Shown: one piece after another, positions 41,983-51,161 of the stretch | Layout: the number at the start of each line of letters is the position of its first letter | Numbering within the stretch: the stretch's first letter is position 1 | DNA from: CAZBYL01 sp964496275 | Lineage (GTDB): Bacteria > Synergistota > Synergistia > Synergistales > Synergistaceae | DNA: 64,000 nt | Direction: 5' to 3' | Assembly: GCA_964496275.1 (NCBI GenBank) | Contig: CAZBYL010000003.1 | Span: 12,027 to 76,026 of the forward strand | Notes under the pieces: generated by a model | The model's input: only the letters and a program-made list of their open reading frames with translations | What the model was told of the DNA's origin: nothing | Database searches by the model: none | Position numbers and translations under genes: made by a program

Positions 41983-42639
41983 TCATGGTACTTGCGTAAG
42001 CAAACCGTTTGCAGCCACAAAATGTCCAATCAGTTTTACTCCCAACAGTTCAAGTCCCGATCTTATATTATCTGTGAGACAGATATCCTCCCTGCTGGCG
42101 TACGGTGTGCCATCGGGATGGTTGTGTATCAGGACTAAGCTTGAGGCATTTAATCGTACAGCTTTCCTGTAAAAGACAGGTATATCCATAAACGCTCCTG
42201 ACTGACCGCCGTACGATATGATCTCTTCTTCTATAACACGATCTTTAGCATCGATGAATAGCGCGAATATCTGCTCTCTGTCCATAAATTTAGTATCAAT
42301 AGCAATGGCTTCGGCACATTGCTGCCACGAGCTTCTCTCCGCATTCTTCAATACGGCAATCCTTTTGCCTAATTCTATGACAGCAGCAAGAGTTGCAACT
42401 TTTGACTCCTTCAGCCCTTTTTCCTGCATCAATTCCGATGTGGATGCTCTGCACAGTCCCTCAAGTCCGCCGAAACGGTCAAGAAGAGAGGCAGAGAACG
42501 TAAGAACATCCTCACCTTTAACTCCGGTTCTCATTAGAACGGCAATAAGCTCTACTGTTGAAAGAGAAGACGCACCTTTTGTCAGCAATTTTTCGCGCGG
42601 CATTTCTTCCGCAGAGAGATGTGCCAGGCGCATAACCAT
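41983..42639 (-). CDS. radC: RadC family JAB-domain protein
   Basis: 218 residues. N-terminal helix-hairpin-helix-like domain (LLTKGASSLSTVELIAVLMRTG ... GLCRASTSELMQEKGLKESKVATLAAVIELGKR) and a JAB/MPN metal domain with SLVLIHNHPDGTPYASREDICLTD, the EXnHxHx10D signature of the family. Function is uncertain despite the old DNA repair name. It lies 1 base after the MBL gene and 84 bases before mreB. Confidence 0.95.
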   Translation of the reverse strand: MVMRLAHLSAEEMPREKLLTKGASSLSTVELIAVLMRTGVKGEDVLTFSASLLDRFGGLEGLCRASTSELMQEKGLKESKVATLAAVIELGKRIAVLKNAERSSWQQCAEAIAIDTKFMDREQIFALFIDAKDRVIEEEIISYGGQSGAFMDIPVFYRKAVRLNASSLVLIHNHPDGTPYASREDICLTDNIRSGLELLGVKLIGHFVAANGLLTQVP

Positions 42640-42640
42640 T

Positions 42641-43279
42641 TTACCTCGGCCAGTAGGGGTTATACTGCCTTTCCGCCCCTATTGTAGTCTCGGGGCCGTG
42701 CCCCGGGAATACCCTCATTTTGTCCGGCAAGTCCTGCAGTTTTTTCAGAGATTCGATAAGCACCGCCTCATCCCCGCCCGGAAGATCGCTTCTCCCTATT
42801 GACCTTGCAAATAGGGTGTCTCCCGAAATAAGCATATGCTCTTCACCCTCTGATATCAAAAGGCATATTCCGCCCTCTGTGTGTCCCGGAGTGTGAATAA
42901 CTTTTATGTTCATCTCGCCAACAGTCAGTACTTCACCGTCTTTAAGCTCTCTATCCGCCGCGCTCATAGCCAAAGGCTCACCCATCATTGAAGAGAGATT
43001 TTTTGAGGGGTCCGTAAGCGCCGCGGCATCTGCATAATGTACAGCAACACCGTTTTCAGAAAGGTTCCTCAACTCCGGTATGCCACCAATGTGGTCACCG
43101 TGCCCATGAGTCAGTATTATCCAGTGTATGTGTATGTCGTTATTGCGTATAAAATTTTCGACGTCTTCAGCAGGTCCGCCCGGATCTACCACGATACCGT
43201 TGCCCTTTGAATCCCACACTAAGTAGCAGTTCGTCCAAAGCGAACCTAGCGCAAATCTTTTAATCTTCAATAATTTCAC
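42641..43279 (-). CDS. MBL-fold metallo-hydrolase (glyoxalase II-like)
   Basis: 212 residues. The zinc-binding motif THGHGDHIGG, further ligands HTPGHTEGG and SGDTLF, and the C-terminal VFPGHGPETTIGAERQYNPY are typical of the YcbL/glyoxalase II-like group of small MBL hydrolases. Substrate is unknown; thioester hydrolysis is usual. It overlaps dtd by 4 bases. Confidence 0.92.
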   Translation of the reverse strand: MKLLKIKRFALGSLWTNCYLVWDSKGNGIVVDPGGPAEDVENFIRNNDIHIHWIILTHGHGDHIGGIPELRNLSENGVAVHYADAAALTDPSKNLSSMMGEPLAMSAADRELKDGEVLTVGEMNIKVIHTPGHTEGGICLLISEGEEHMLISGDTLFARSIGRSDLPGGDEAVLIESLKKLQDLPDKMRVFPGHGPETTIGAERQYNPYWPR

Positions 43280-43719
43280 TCCTTGGTGTCAATCATAAGA
43301 GTAACAGGCCCATCATTGCATATATCAACCTGCATATGCGCCTGAAAAACTCCTGTAGCCGTTTTAATCCCGTAAAGGGATATTGCCGCAACAAATTTTT
43401 CGTACATTTCATTGGCAAAAACAGGTTCCGCAGCCTTAACCCATGACGGTCTGCGCCCTTTTTTGCAATCACCGCAAAGCGTGAACTGTGAGACAATAAG
43501 TATATCGCCGTTAACATCTTTTACGGATAAATTCATTTTGCCGTCTTCATCATCAAAAATACGCAAGTTGATTATTTTCTCGGCAAGCCATTGTATATCT
43601 TTCTCCGTGTCACCGGGAACAACCCCAAGAAAAACGCACAATCCTCCACCTATTTCGCCGGTGATACTGCCGGACACAGCAACTCCTGCCCGTGAAACCC
43701 GCTGTAAAAGCGCTTTCAA
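43276..43719 (-). CDS. dtd: D-aminoacyl-tRNA deacylase
   Basis: 147 residues, standard DTD length. MKALLQRVSRAGVAVSG opening, the catalytic SQFTLCGDCKKGRRPSW (SQFTLxxDxxKG) and the cross-subunit NDGPVT motif near the end. It hydrolyses D-aminoacyl- and Gly-tRNA(Ala) esters. It follows rel, the order commonly found in many bacteria. Confidence 0.96.
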   Translation of the reverse strand: MKALLQRVSRAGVAVSGSITGEIGGGLCVFLGVVPGDTEKDIQWLAEKIINLRIFDDEDGKMNLSVKDVNGDILIVSQFTLCGDCKKGRRPSWVKAAEPVFANEMYEKFVAAISLYGIKTATGVFQAHMQVDICNDGPVTLMIDTKE

Positions 43720-43724
43720 AGAAC

Positions 43725-46046
43725 CTACCCCCTGATAATTTCTATGATACCGGATATTGTATTTAGTCTTGCTATTATCCTATATAGGTGTTCTAAATCT
43801 CGCACTTGAACATCTGCGATAACTCTGGTTCTTGAATTATTCACCACGTTAGCCCTTATAGCAGCTATGTTACCCTCCATAGCAGTTATTCCCTGAACAA
43901 TATCACCAAAGAGAGTAGATTTATCAACACCCTCTACTTTTATTCTGGCAGTATAGCGCGAATTTTTAAGACGCCCCCATGAGACAGCCACTTTTTTGTC
44001 GGGGTCTGTTTTATCAATATTTGGGCAGTCCTGCCTGTGAACAGTGATTCCTCTGCTCTGTGTTACTGCACCGACAATGGGGTCACCAGGTATGGGACGG
44101 CAACACTGTGCAAGCGAGACAAGAACGCCTTGAGCACCTTCAACAATAATTTCGGAATCAGCCTCTTTACGCTGAGGCGGTGCTTGCTGAGGGATAGGCT
44201 CAGGCTGGGCTTTTGTATCTGTCGAAGTTATTCTTCCGAAAACACTCGGTGCGGTGTGGTTGCCTGTTCCGACAGAAACGATCATTTCCTCTAAATTTAG
44301 GTATCCCATTTCCCTTGCGACAAAGTTCAGTTGCGGCGCAAGTGTTTCCAAAGGATTTACCATACCAGGGTTGCGTCTTAAAGCCTCTTTTTCAAGAAGC
44401 TCTTTGCCGCGTTTTATTTTTTCTTCACGTTCCTGCCTATCTTGCTGACGGAACCAAGCTTTTATTTTATTCCTTGTCCTTGTTGATTTCGCAATTTTCA
44501 GCCAGTCTCTGGAGGGTTTAGCCTGCGGCGATGTCAAAATTCTAACGATGTCGCCATTTTGCAATTCTTGATCCATCGGGGCAATTCTCCCGTTGACCAT
44601 AGCACCGACACACTTGTGTCCTATTTCAGTATGGATAGCGTAAGCAAAATCTATCGGAGTAGAGCCGTTAGGTACAGATATGACAGTCCCCTTGGGAGTG
44701 AATACAAAGACTTCACTTGAAAGGACATCTGTTTTTAGATTGTCAAGGAAATTTGCGCCTACGCTGGCTTCGTCTTCCTGACCCTCCGGCGCGGCCTCAA
44801 GAGCTTTTCTTATCCAAGTAAGCCCCTTGTCCAGATTATTTATTTTTGATTTTGCTCCCTCTTTGTAATTCCAGTGGGCAGCTATACCATACTCAGCCAA
44901 CGAGTGCATTTCCTGAGTCCTGATTTGCACCTCAAGAGGCTCTCCTGTCGGACCGACCACCGTTGTGTGAAGAGACTGGTACATATTGCTTTTCGGGTTT
45001 GCTATGTAGTCATCAAACTGCCCCGGAATCGGCTTCCAGATTGTATGAACGATTCCGAGCACCTGGTAGCACTCAGCCACGCTTTTGACAATTACGCGCA
45101 ATGCGAGTAAGTCATAGAGCTGATCCAAGGACAAGTTTTTCCGGCGCATTTTCTCATATATGCTGTAAAAATGCTTAGGACGTCCTTTAATTGAGATGTC
45201 CAGCCCTTCCTCGCGTACTTTTTCGGAAAGGACATCCATTGCTTCTTTTATAATCATTTCACGCTCGGGGAGTTTTTTCCTCACTCTGCGTTTTATGTCA
45301 TAGTACATTTCAGGATCTAATATACGAAAAGATAGGTCCTCAAGTTCTCGCTTAACCTGGTAGATTCCAAGCCTATGCGCCAGCGGTGCATATATTTCAA
45401 GTGTTTCATGCGCGATTGAAAGCTGTTTTTCTCTGCGGTGAGAAGAAATTGTTCTCATATTGTGGAGGCGATCCGCCAGTTTTATTAGGACAACGCGTAT
45501 ATCTTTCGCCATGACAACAAACATTTTGCGAAGATTTTCTGCTTGGTAATCTTCGACAGTCTTAAACGGCAGCTTCCCAAGTTTTGTAACACCGTCTACA
45601 AGAGTAACAACGCCCGCGCCAAATTTTTCCTGCAAAGTTTCGGCTTTTACCGGAGTATCTTCAAGCACATCATGAAGCAGAGCGGCAATAATCGCCTCTC
45701 TGTCAATTTCCATACCTGCAAGTATTGAAGCGACACTCACTGTATGTATGATATAAGGGTCTCCGCTGTAGCGGCGTTGGTCACCGTGAGCAACAGACGC
45801 AAATACAAAAGCCTCTCCCACTGACTTCATGTCATCTCTTGAAAGATACTTGTGTGCCTTCGCCCACAAATCCTGCCACGCCAAGCGTAAGGAGGCTACC
45901 CTCTGATTTTCAGGGATACGCCCCCAGTAACCCTCAAGCAAGGCTTGGTAGTCATTTACAGAAGTTGAACCTTTATCCTTTTTTGATATTTCTGAAAGGT
46001 GAGCTGTTCTCACATTCAGCGGAGCGGCAGACTTATCGTTGACCAT
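43725..46046 (-). CDS. rel: Bifunctional (p)ppGpp synthetase/hydrolase
   Basis: 773 residues from ATG 46046. HD hydrolase domain with AAHGDQRRY equivalent ASVAHGDQRRYSGDPYIIH and intact HDVLEDT; synthetase domain with GRPKHFYSIYEKM and ANPKSNMYQSLHTTVVGPTG; TGS domain (VFVFTPKGTVISVPNGSTPIDFAYAIH); and a C-terminal zinc-finger-like/ACT region (LAQCCRPIPGDPIVG ... YTARIKVEGVDKSTLF). Both active sites look intact, so one enzyme probably makes and degrades the alarmone. It is followed by dtd. Confidence 0.96.
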   Translation of the reverse strand: MVNDKSAAPLNVRTAHLSEISKKDKGSTSVNDYQALLEGYWGRIPENQRVASLRLAWQDLWAKAHKYLSRDDMKSVGEAFVFASVAHGDQRRYSGDPYIIHTVSVASILAGMEIDREAIIAALLHDVLEDTPVKAETLQEKFGAGVVTLVDGVTKLGKLPFKTVEDYQAENLRKMFVVMAKDIRVVLIKLADRLHNMRTISSHRREKQLSIAHETLEIYAPLAHRLGIYQVKRELEDLSFRILDPEMYYDIKRRVRKKLPEREMIIKEAMDVLSEKVREEGLDISIKGRPKHFYSIYEKMRRKNLSLDQLYDLLALRVIVKSVAECYQVLGIVHTIWKPIPGQFDDYIANPKSNMYQSLHTTVVGPTGEPLEVQIRTQEMHSLAEYGIAAHWNYKEGAKSKINNLDKGLTWIRKALEAAPEGQEDEASVGANFLDNLKTDVLSSEVFVFTPKGTVISVPNGSTPIDFAYAIHTEIGHKCVGAMVNGRIAPMDQELQNGDIVRILTSPQAKPSRDWLKIAKSTRTRNKIKAWFRQQDRQEREEKIKRGKELLEKEALRRNPGMVNPLETLAPQLNFVAREMGYLNLEEMIVSVGTGNHTAPSVFGRITSTDTKAQPEPIPQQAPPQRKEADSEIIVEGAQGVLVSLAQCCRPIPGDPIVGAVTQSRGITVHRQDCPNIDKTDPDKKVAVSWGRLKNSRYTARIKVEGVDKSTLFGDIVQGITAMEGNIAAIRANVVNNSRTRVIADVQVRDLEHLYRIIARLNTISGIIEIIRG

Positions 46047-46073
46047 TGTCAAATCACCACCATCAATTGACTC

Positions 46074-47732
46074 TTACATTACAACCATTTTGTCAAGAAC
46101 AAGCTGCAGTGCAGTCATACTTCTCCACGTGTCAATCCTAGGTCTGTAGACCCAACCCACAAGAGAGTTCATGTCCTCCACCATTTCAGCTGCGCCAAAA
46201 CCAAGAAGAGTGGATCCGCCCAAGTCGATTTTAACGTGTTTTCCGTTTTTGCCCATGGGAGAGATCTTAATTTCGCCGTCATACGGGGAATACAGTTTCG
46301 GTGAGGGATTTTCCATGCCAAACGGTCCGAGCTCCTCCCCCTCACGCCAGATATCTATACTGAGATTGCCCGGAGCCCAATAGAGTAGATCTTCTTTTTC
46401 GCCCTTTACCAGAACTTTAGAAAGAATTCTTTCCATTTCGACTCTTAGTTCCGACCAATTCTCCTGTTTAACACTAAAACCGGCTGCAAGGCGGTGTCCC
46501 CCCCATGTATTCAGGAGCGGAGCCAACATTTTAAGGACCCCTACGGCATCCCCGCCGCTTGGCATACGCAGTGTTCCCCGCATAACATCACCTACAGAGG
46601 CGACCAAGGCAACAGGTGCATTGCGTGAGCAGCAAATTCGACTCGCAACACTGCTTAAAACGCCTACCGACCAATCTTCATTGGTCAGTACATACTGAAA
46701 ATCATTATCTTCTGACACTTCAACCTGCGATAAAATCTTCGTAGATAACTCTCTGCGTTTTTTATTGAGAGATATCATTTTATCCACAGCATCATATAGG
46801 TCTCCACCGGGAAAAAGTATTTTAACGGCTAAATCCGCAAGATAGAGCCGCCCTGCCGCATTTAGGCACGGGATAATCTTCATCGCCAAGTCCTCACTGT
46901 CCAATGTCGACGGAACAACTCCGAGTTTCTCCATAAGTATAGAGAGCCCCGGGCGAGGGTGATTTCTTAATGTGTTAAGGCCATTCTGTACCAGAACCCT
47001 GTTAAGAGGAGAGGCCATAGAAACACAATCAGCTACGGTAGCAAGAGCAACTAGGTCGAGCAACTTATATAAATGTTCAGTTGGAAGAAGTTCATTTTGC
47101 CAAGCCCAGCACCATATGACCCCGGTAGCGCACAATTTTTTTGCCAGCCTATCGCCGGCAATCTGAGGATTCACAAGCGTGTCACATAGCGCCGCGATGC
47201 CTTCTACAAGATGATGGTCGAAGATAACAACGGGAATTCCGCTCTCTTTGATCAGTCTTACGGCATCTGCATCCTGCGAACCACAGTCAACCACTATTAC
47301 CAAGTCGCACTTCCTTTTGGCTATGCTTTGTGCGACTTCCATGTGAAGTCCATATCCTTGGTTAAATCGATGAGGAATAAAATACCTAACCTTGGCATGT
47401 TTAGCTAAAACCATCTCCATTGCCAGAGTTGTGGATGAAATTCCATCGACATCATAATCGCCGTACACAACGACATCAGAATTCTCAGACAAACCGCGTA
47501 TAATATCAGCTGCTTTAGAATTCGATTCTCCTAAGTCTAACATAGATAAAAGTTTAGGCATGTCCGGACTCAGCCAGCCGTCCGCTTCTAATCTGCTTGA
47601 ATCTGGAGTTAGCCCCCGCATTTCGAGCAGCGCCGCTTGAAATGCAGTGCACCCAAACTTCAAGGATAGTTCGGATGCGATTTTTCCGGGAGTGTATATA
47701 TTTAAATCTTCCCTAGGACAGCGTACAACCAA
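46074..47732 (-). CDS. recJ: Single-stranded-DNA-specific exonuclease RecJ
   Basis: 552 residues. DHH phosphoesterase domain: VVYGDYDVDGISSTTLAMEM, VVDCGSQDADAV and VIFDHHLVEG; DHHA1 part with GGHRLAAGFSV; a C-terminal OB domain follows. Processive 5'-3' ssDNA exonuclease in repair. The start appears to be a TTG at 47732, 2 bases after the LapA-like gene, with only a weak ribosome site, so translation is probably coupled. Confidence 0.94.
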   Translation of the reverse strand: MVVRCPREDLNIYTPGKIASELSLKFGCTAFQAALLEMRGLTPDSSRLEADGWLSPDMPKLLSMLDLGESNSKAADIIRGLSENSDVVVYGDYDVDGISSTTLAMEMVLAKHAKVRYFIPHRFNQGYGLHMEVAQSIAKRKCDLVIVVDCGSQDADAVRLIKESGIPVVIFDHHLVEGIAALCDTLVNPQIAGDRLAKKLCATGVIWCWAWQNELLPTEHLYKLLDLVALATVADCVSMASPLNRVLVQNGLNTLRNHPRPGLSILMEKLGVVPSTLDSEDLAMKIIPCLNAAGRLYLADLAVKILFPGGDLYDAVDKMISLNKKRRELSTKILSQVEVSEDNDFQYVLTNEDWSVGVLSSVASRICCSRNAPVALVASVGDVMRGTLRMPSGGDAVGVLKMLAPLLNTWGGHRLAAGFSVKQENWSELRVEMERILSKVLVKGEKEDLLYWAPGNLSIDIWREGEELGPFGMENPSPKLYSPYDGEIKISPMGKNGKHVKIDLGGSTLLGFGAAEMVEDMNSLVGWVYRPRIDTWRSMTALQLVLDKMVVM

Positions 47733-47734
47733 CG

Positions 47735-48103
47735 TCAGTCCGCCATTCCAGCGTTATTTGCAGAAACATTCTTTTCTGTTGTAACTTGTCCGCTATTCTC
47801 AGCAGCCACCTTGCTGGCAGCCATCGATTCTATTATCATTTTCTTTTCGCTCTCAAGAGAGAGTATTTTGTCATCTTTAATTTTTAACTCTCTTTTGTAT
47901 TTTCCTCTCACCTCAAAAAGGGAAAATATTGAGAAGATCCACATAAGTGCAGAACCGGCACAAAATACCAGAACTTCCCAAACACCCTGTGGAAAAGTCC
48001 ACTCAAACACAAGAAACCTTACCGTGACATCACCAATGTTCTGAAACGCAAAAAGTGCGGACAAAAACATAGTCAGCGTAATCGCCAAAATATAACTTTT
48101 CAT
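47735..48103 (-). CDS. LapA-like (DUF1049) small membrane protein
   Basis: 122 residues with two membrane helices (about 4-22 and 42-62) and the LapA/YciS pattern (ALFAFQNIGDVTVRFLVFEWTFPQGVW, then SIFSLFEVRGKYKRELKIKDDKILSLESEKK). The C-terminal ~50 residues form a coiled coil and a loose tail. E. coli LapA/LapB control LPS synthesis, but DUF1049 alone does not prove that role. It is the first gene of the recJ-rel-dtd block. Confidence 0.85.
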   Translation of the reverse strand: MKSYILAITLTMFLSALFAFQNIGDVTVRFLVFEWTFPQGVWEVLVFCAGSALMWIFSIFSLFEVRGKYKRELKIKDDKILSLESEKKMIIESMAASKVAAENSGQVTTEKNVSANNAGMAD

Positions 48104-48145
48104 GCCGTAGCCCCCCTAATCAGAAAACCTACATAAACTTCCATA

Positions 48146-48151
48146 ATTATA
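48146..48151 (-). promoter_or_regulatory. Candidate -10 for the lapA-recJ-rel transcript
   Basis: A perfect TATAAT lies between the secF terminator and lapA. No convincing -35 is seen at 16-18 bases. Predicted start near 48139 leaves a leader of about 36 bases with AGGGGGG as the ribosome site. Confidence 0.4.
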
Positions 48152-48174
48152 ATACATCAGAGGAATAATCAGTT

Positions 48175-48201
48175 AAAAAAAAAGAGGGGCACATGCCCCC
48201 C
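48175..48201 (-). terminator. Intrinsic terminator after secF
   Basis: GGGGC, loop ATGT, GCCCC, followed by CTC and a run of nine T on the minus strand. It ends the yajC-secD-secF transcript. Confidence 0.85.
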
Positions 48202-48216
48202 TTGTAATAGATTATA

Positions 48217-49098
48217 CTAGTATTTGGGTGAACGGAGATACCACTCGGCAACAACAGAGCTAGCAATGTATATAGAGCTGTATGTACCGACACCGATACC
48301 TACGAGGAAGGCGAAGGCAAAATTGCTTATTACCTCACCACCGAAAATAAACATTGCAACAACAGGCAAAAGCGTTGTAAGTGACGTATTTATCGTACGT
48401 GATAGGGTCTGGTTGATGGAGCTGTCAACGAGCTCAACGACTCCCTTGTTTTTAACTGAGCCCCAGTTCTCGCGTACCCTGTCCAACACGACGATTGTGT
48501 CATTCAAAGAATAGCCGACTACCGTTAGAATTGCAGCGATGAAGGCTACAGACACTTCTTTGCCTGTAAAACTGTATACTCCGAGCATGATAATCGCATC
48601 ATGCACCAAAGAGAGTACAGCCGCAACGCCAAAACGAAATTTAAATCTAAAGGCCATGTAAAGCAGTATTCCAGAGAGAGCTAAGACAAGAGAAATAACG
48701 GCCTGGCTGCGAAGTTCCTTACCAACAACAGGTCCAACTTTGTCTATCTTCATAACCGTGAGCGAACCAAAGTCTTTTTTCAATGTATCAAGAACTTGGC
48801 GACGAACATCTTCATCCTGCGCTTGGCAACGAATTAGGACATCATTATCACCGTATGCCTGAATGATTGCCTGACCTTGACCTATTGTGCTAAGGCTGCT
48901 GCGTATCTTTGCAACTTCAATCTTGTTGTCAAACTTAACCTGCAGAACCAAGCCGCCCGTAAAGTCAACACTTAGATTAAGACCTCTTGTCATCAGAACA
49001 CCTAAAGATGCGACAAGGCAAATGATACTAAATACCAGCCATGCCTTACGATATTTCATAAAGTGAATGTTTAGCTTTGATGCGTCAAAAGTAGCCAT
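48217..49098 (-). CDS. secF: Protein translocase subunit SecF
   Basis: 293 residues, six predicted membrane helices and a periplasmic P1-like domain. Signatures: SVDFTGGLVLQVKF and TVVGYSLNDTIVVLDRVREN, then SINQTLSRTINTSLTTLL. With SecD and YajC it uses the proton or sodium gradient to pull exported proteins. It starts 12 bases after secD. Confidence 0.96.
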   Translation of the reverse strand: MATFDASKLNIHFMKYRKAWLVFSIICLVASLGVLMTRGLNLSVDFTGGLVLQVKFDNKIEVAKIRSSLSTIGQGQAIIQAYGDNDVLIRCQAQDEDVRRQVLDTLKKDFGSLTVMKIDKVGPVVGKELRSQAVISLVLALSGILLYMAFRFKFRFGVAAVLSLVHDAIIMLGVYSFTGKEVSVAFIAAILTVVGYSLNDTIVVLDRVRENWGSVKNKGVVELVDSSINQTLSRTINTSLTTLLPVVAMFIFGGEVISNFAFAFLVGIGVGTYSSIYIASSVVAEWYLRSPKY

Positions 49099-49110
49099 TT
49101 GTTCCGCCTC

Positions 49111-50493
49111 CTAAAGGGTCATGCCCTTGCGGGATGAGAGAATTGCCCCCAGAAGGGTGCGCGTGACAACAACGTTACAGAAAACAGACGACACAACACC
49201 TATGCTGAGAGTAACGGCAAAGCCGCGTATGGGACCGCTTCCGAAGTAGAACAAAACAGCCGCGGCAATAAGAGTTGTGATGTTAGAGTCAAGGATAACG
49301 ACTAGTGCTTTCTTAAAACCGGCATCAAGAGCAGCCATAATTGTCTTGCCCGAACGGAATTCTTCTTTCATTCTCTCGTATATAAGGATATTGCCGTCAA
49401 CAGCCATACCGATAGTTAGAATTACTCCTCCTATACCCGGCAGGGTCAGGGTTGACTTGAGGAAGATAAGGCTGGCTATTACGACCAAAACAGCAACACA
49501 AAGTGCTATATCGGCTGCAAGCCCAAGTATTCCGTAGTATACAAGCATAAAAAGAACTACAAGCGCAGCTCCTATAAGGCCGGATCTCACGCCGTCACTT
49601 ATTGAGTCAGCACCAAGCGTAGGTCCGACAGACCTGTTTTCGAGAATTTCTACTCCGACAGGAAGAGCTCCCGCTCTAAGCATGATAGCAAGGCGGTTTG
49701 CCTCTTCTGTCGAGAATTTACCCGTTATTTGTGCCTCTCCGCCGGAAATACGCTGCTGAACGACAGGAGCTGATATGACGAGGTTGTCGAGAACTATCGC
49801 TATCTGCTTACCCACGTTTGCCGCGGTCGCTTCGTCAAAAAGCTTTGAGCCTTCGGCGCTAAACTTGAGAGAAACAGCAGCTTTGCCAAACTGGTCAAAA
49901 GTCGTATCAGCTTTGGTCAAGTTTTTTCCGTTAACGTAGGATTTTCCAAGCAGATAAGCTCCGCCCTCTTCTCCATTTGCAACAATGACATCAGGATTTG
50001 ACTTTACCGCGTTCTTCATCTGGAGTATGTACGCATCGACTTCATTTTTTGCCTGCTCCCAGCGCCCCTGGGCTGCTTTAAACTGCTCATCAGTATCGTA
50101 ATTCGAGCGTATAGGCTGCGCGGGAACTCGCGGAGATTCGCCTAAGACCTGGCGAAAATCAAGAACAGCGGTACGTCCGATAAGATCGAGCGCAGCTTCA
50201 GGATCTTCCACTCCAGGCAGGTCAATCGCGATACGATCTTCTCCCTGACGCTGGATAACCGGTTCTGCAATGCCGTACTGGTCAATTCTGCTGCGAAGAA
50301 CCGCAAGCAGACGTTCTACGCTATCGTTGTTAACAGGATTTTCTGGAGTCCCCTTAGCTTGGAGAACAATATGCACCCCGCCTCTTAGGTCTAACCCCAG
50401 TTTGACACGTCCCTCTATAGGAAACGTTATGAACGCGGCAATGGCAATTACTGCCAAGACAAGAACCAGCCGCCATTTGTCTCTTTTTATCAT
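49111..50493 (-). CDS. secD: Protein translocase subunit SecD
   Basis: 460 residues. N-terminal helix, LGLDLRGGVHIVLQA, SRIDQYGIAEPVIQRQGEDRIAIDLPGV, and the membrane half with LPGIGGVILTIGMAVDGNILIYERMKEE and SNITTLIAAAVLF. The periplasmic domain is intermediate in size. RBS AAGGAGG precedes ATG 50493. A partial terminator lies between yajC and this gene. Confidence 0.96.
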   Translation of the reverse strand: MIKRDKWRLVLVLAVIAIAAFITFPIEGRVKLGLDLRGGVHIVLQAKGTPENPVNNDSVERLLAVLRSRIDQYGIAEPVIQRQGEDRIAIDLPGVEDPEAALDLIGRTAVLDFRQVLGESPRVPAQPIRSNYDTDEQFKAAQGRWEQAKNEVDAYILQMKNAVKSNPDVIVANGEEGGAYLLGKSYVNGKNLTKADTTFDQFGKAAVSLKFSAEGSKLFDEATAANVGKQIAIVLDNLVISAPVVQQRISGGEAQITGKFSTEEANRLAIMLRAGALPVGVEILENRSVGPTLGADSISDGVRSGLIGAALVVLFMLVYYGILGLAADIALCVAVLVVIASLIFLKSTLTLPGIGGVILTIGMAVDGNILIYERMKEEFRSGKTIMAALDAGFKKALVVILDSNITTLIAAAVLFYFGSGPIRGFAVTLSIGVVSSVFCNVVVTRTLLGAILSSRKGMTL

Positions 50494-50515
50494 GAACTAG
50501 CGCCTCCTTGCACAG

Positions 50516-50548
50516 AAAACGGAGTGGACACTAATATGGTCCTCTCCG
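50516..50548 (-). terminator. Weak terminator or attenuator between yajC and secD
   Basis: CGGAGAGGAC pairs with GTCCACTCCG (10 positions, one mismatch), loop of 9, followed by TTTTCT on the minus strand. It may let some transcripts end after yajC. Confidence 0.45.
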
Positions 50549-50574
50549 CAAAATAGCACAATTCTATAGGCAGA

Positions 50575-51042
50575 TTATGCCTCTTTCTTATTCTCCGTCT
50601 CAGCATCTGCTGGTTCTGAATCAGCCACGGGCTCAGCAACAACGACATCTGCTTCAGTTTCGGCAGTATTTGCTTCAACACTGGGTTCCTGTACAGGCGC
50701 TGATGCCTCTTCATCTGACTCTGTGTTCTTTTTAATCTTCTTTTTCTTAGGTTTAGAATCAGAAGCAGCATCAGTCTTCTTCATTGAAATCGAGCTTTTG
50801 AGTATACGTGCTTTTACACCGTCATCGAGCTCAATTATATAGCTGTCATCCAGAATCTCACGAACAACACCAAAGAATCCTCCGGCTGTAATAACAGTGA
50901 CACCTCTGCTGATGCTCGCAAGCATCTCCTCATGAGCTTTTTGTTTTTTCTTCTGCGGACGAATAATCATAAAATAAAATATTGCCGCAAACATTGCCAG
51001 AGGTAACATCATTCCTACAAGTCCACCCTGCTGACCACCCAA
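50575..51042 (-). CDS. yajC: Preprotein translocase accessory subunit YajC
   Basis: 155 residues. The YajC core is at about 8-95: LPLAMFAAIFYFMIIRPQKKKQK (helix and RPQxK), then LASISRGVTVITAGGFFGVVREI and a small beta domain. The last ~55 residues form a lysine-rich stretch followed by an acidic, Ala/Glu-rich tail not found in most YajC proteins. The start is a TTG at 51042 with GGAGGG 6 bases upstream. Confidence 0.93.
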   Translation of the reverse strand: MGGQQGGLVGMMLPLAMFAAIFYFMIIRPQKKKQKAHEEMLASISRGVTVITAGGFFGVVREILDDSYIIELDDGVKARILKSSISMKKTDAASDSKPKKKKIKKNTESDEEASAPVQEPSVEANTAETEADVVVAEPVADSEPADAETENKKEA

Positions 51043-51161
51043 AAGAAACCCTCCTTAACCTCTATTTTGAATTTTTTTGTGAAACCATTTTTGCGCCTAT
51101 GTAAGGCAAGCCGTTAGTTATTTTATCACGAGAAAGGCTCAGACGTATATATCTATTTGAT

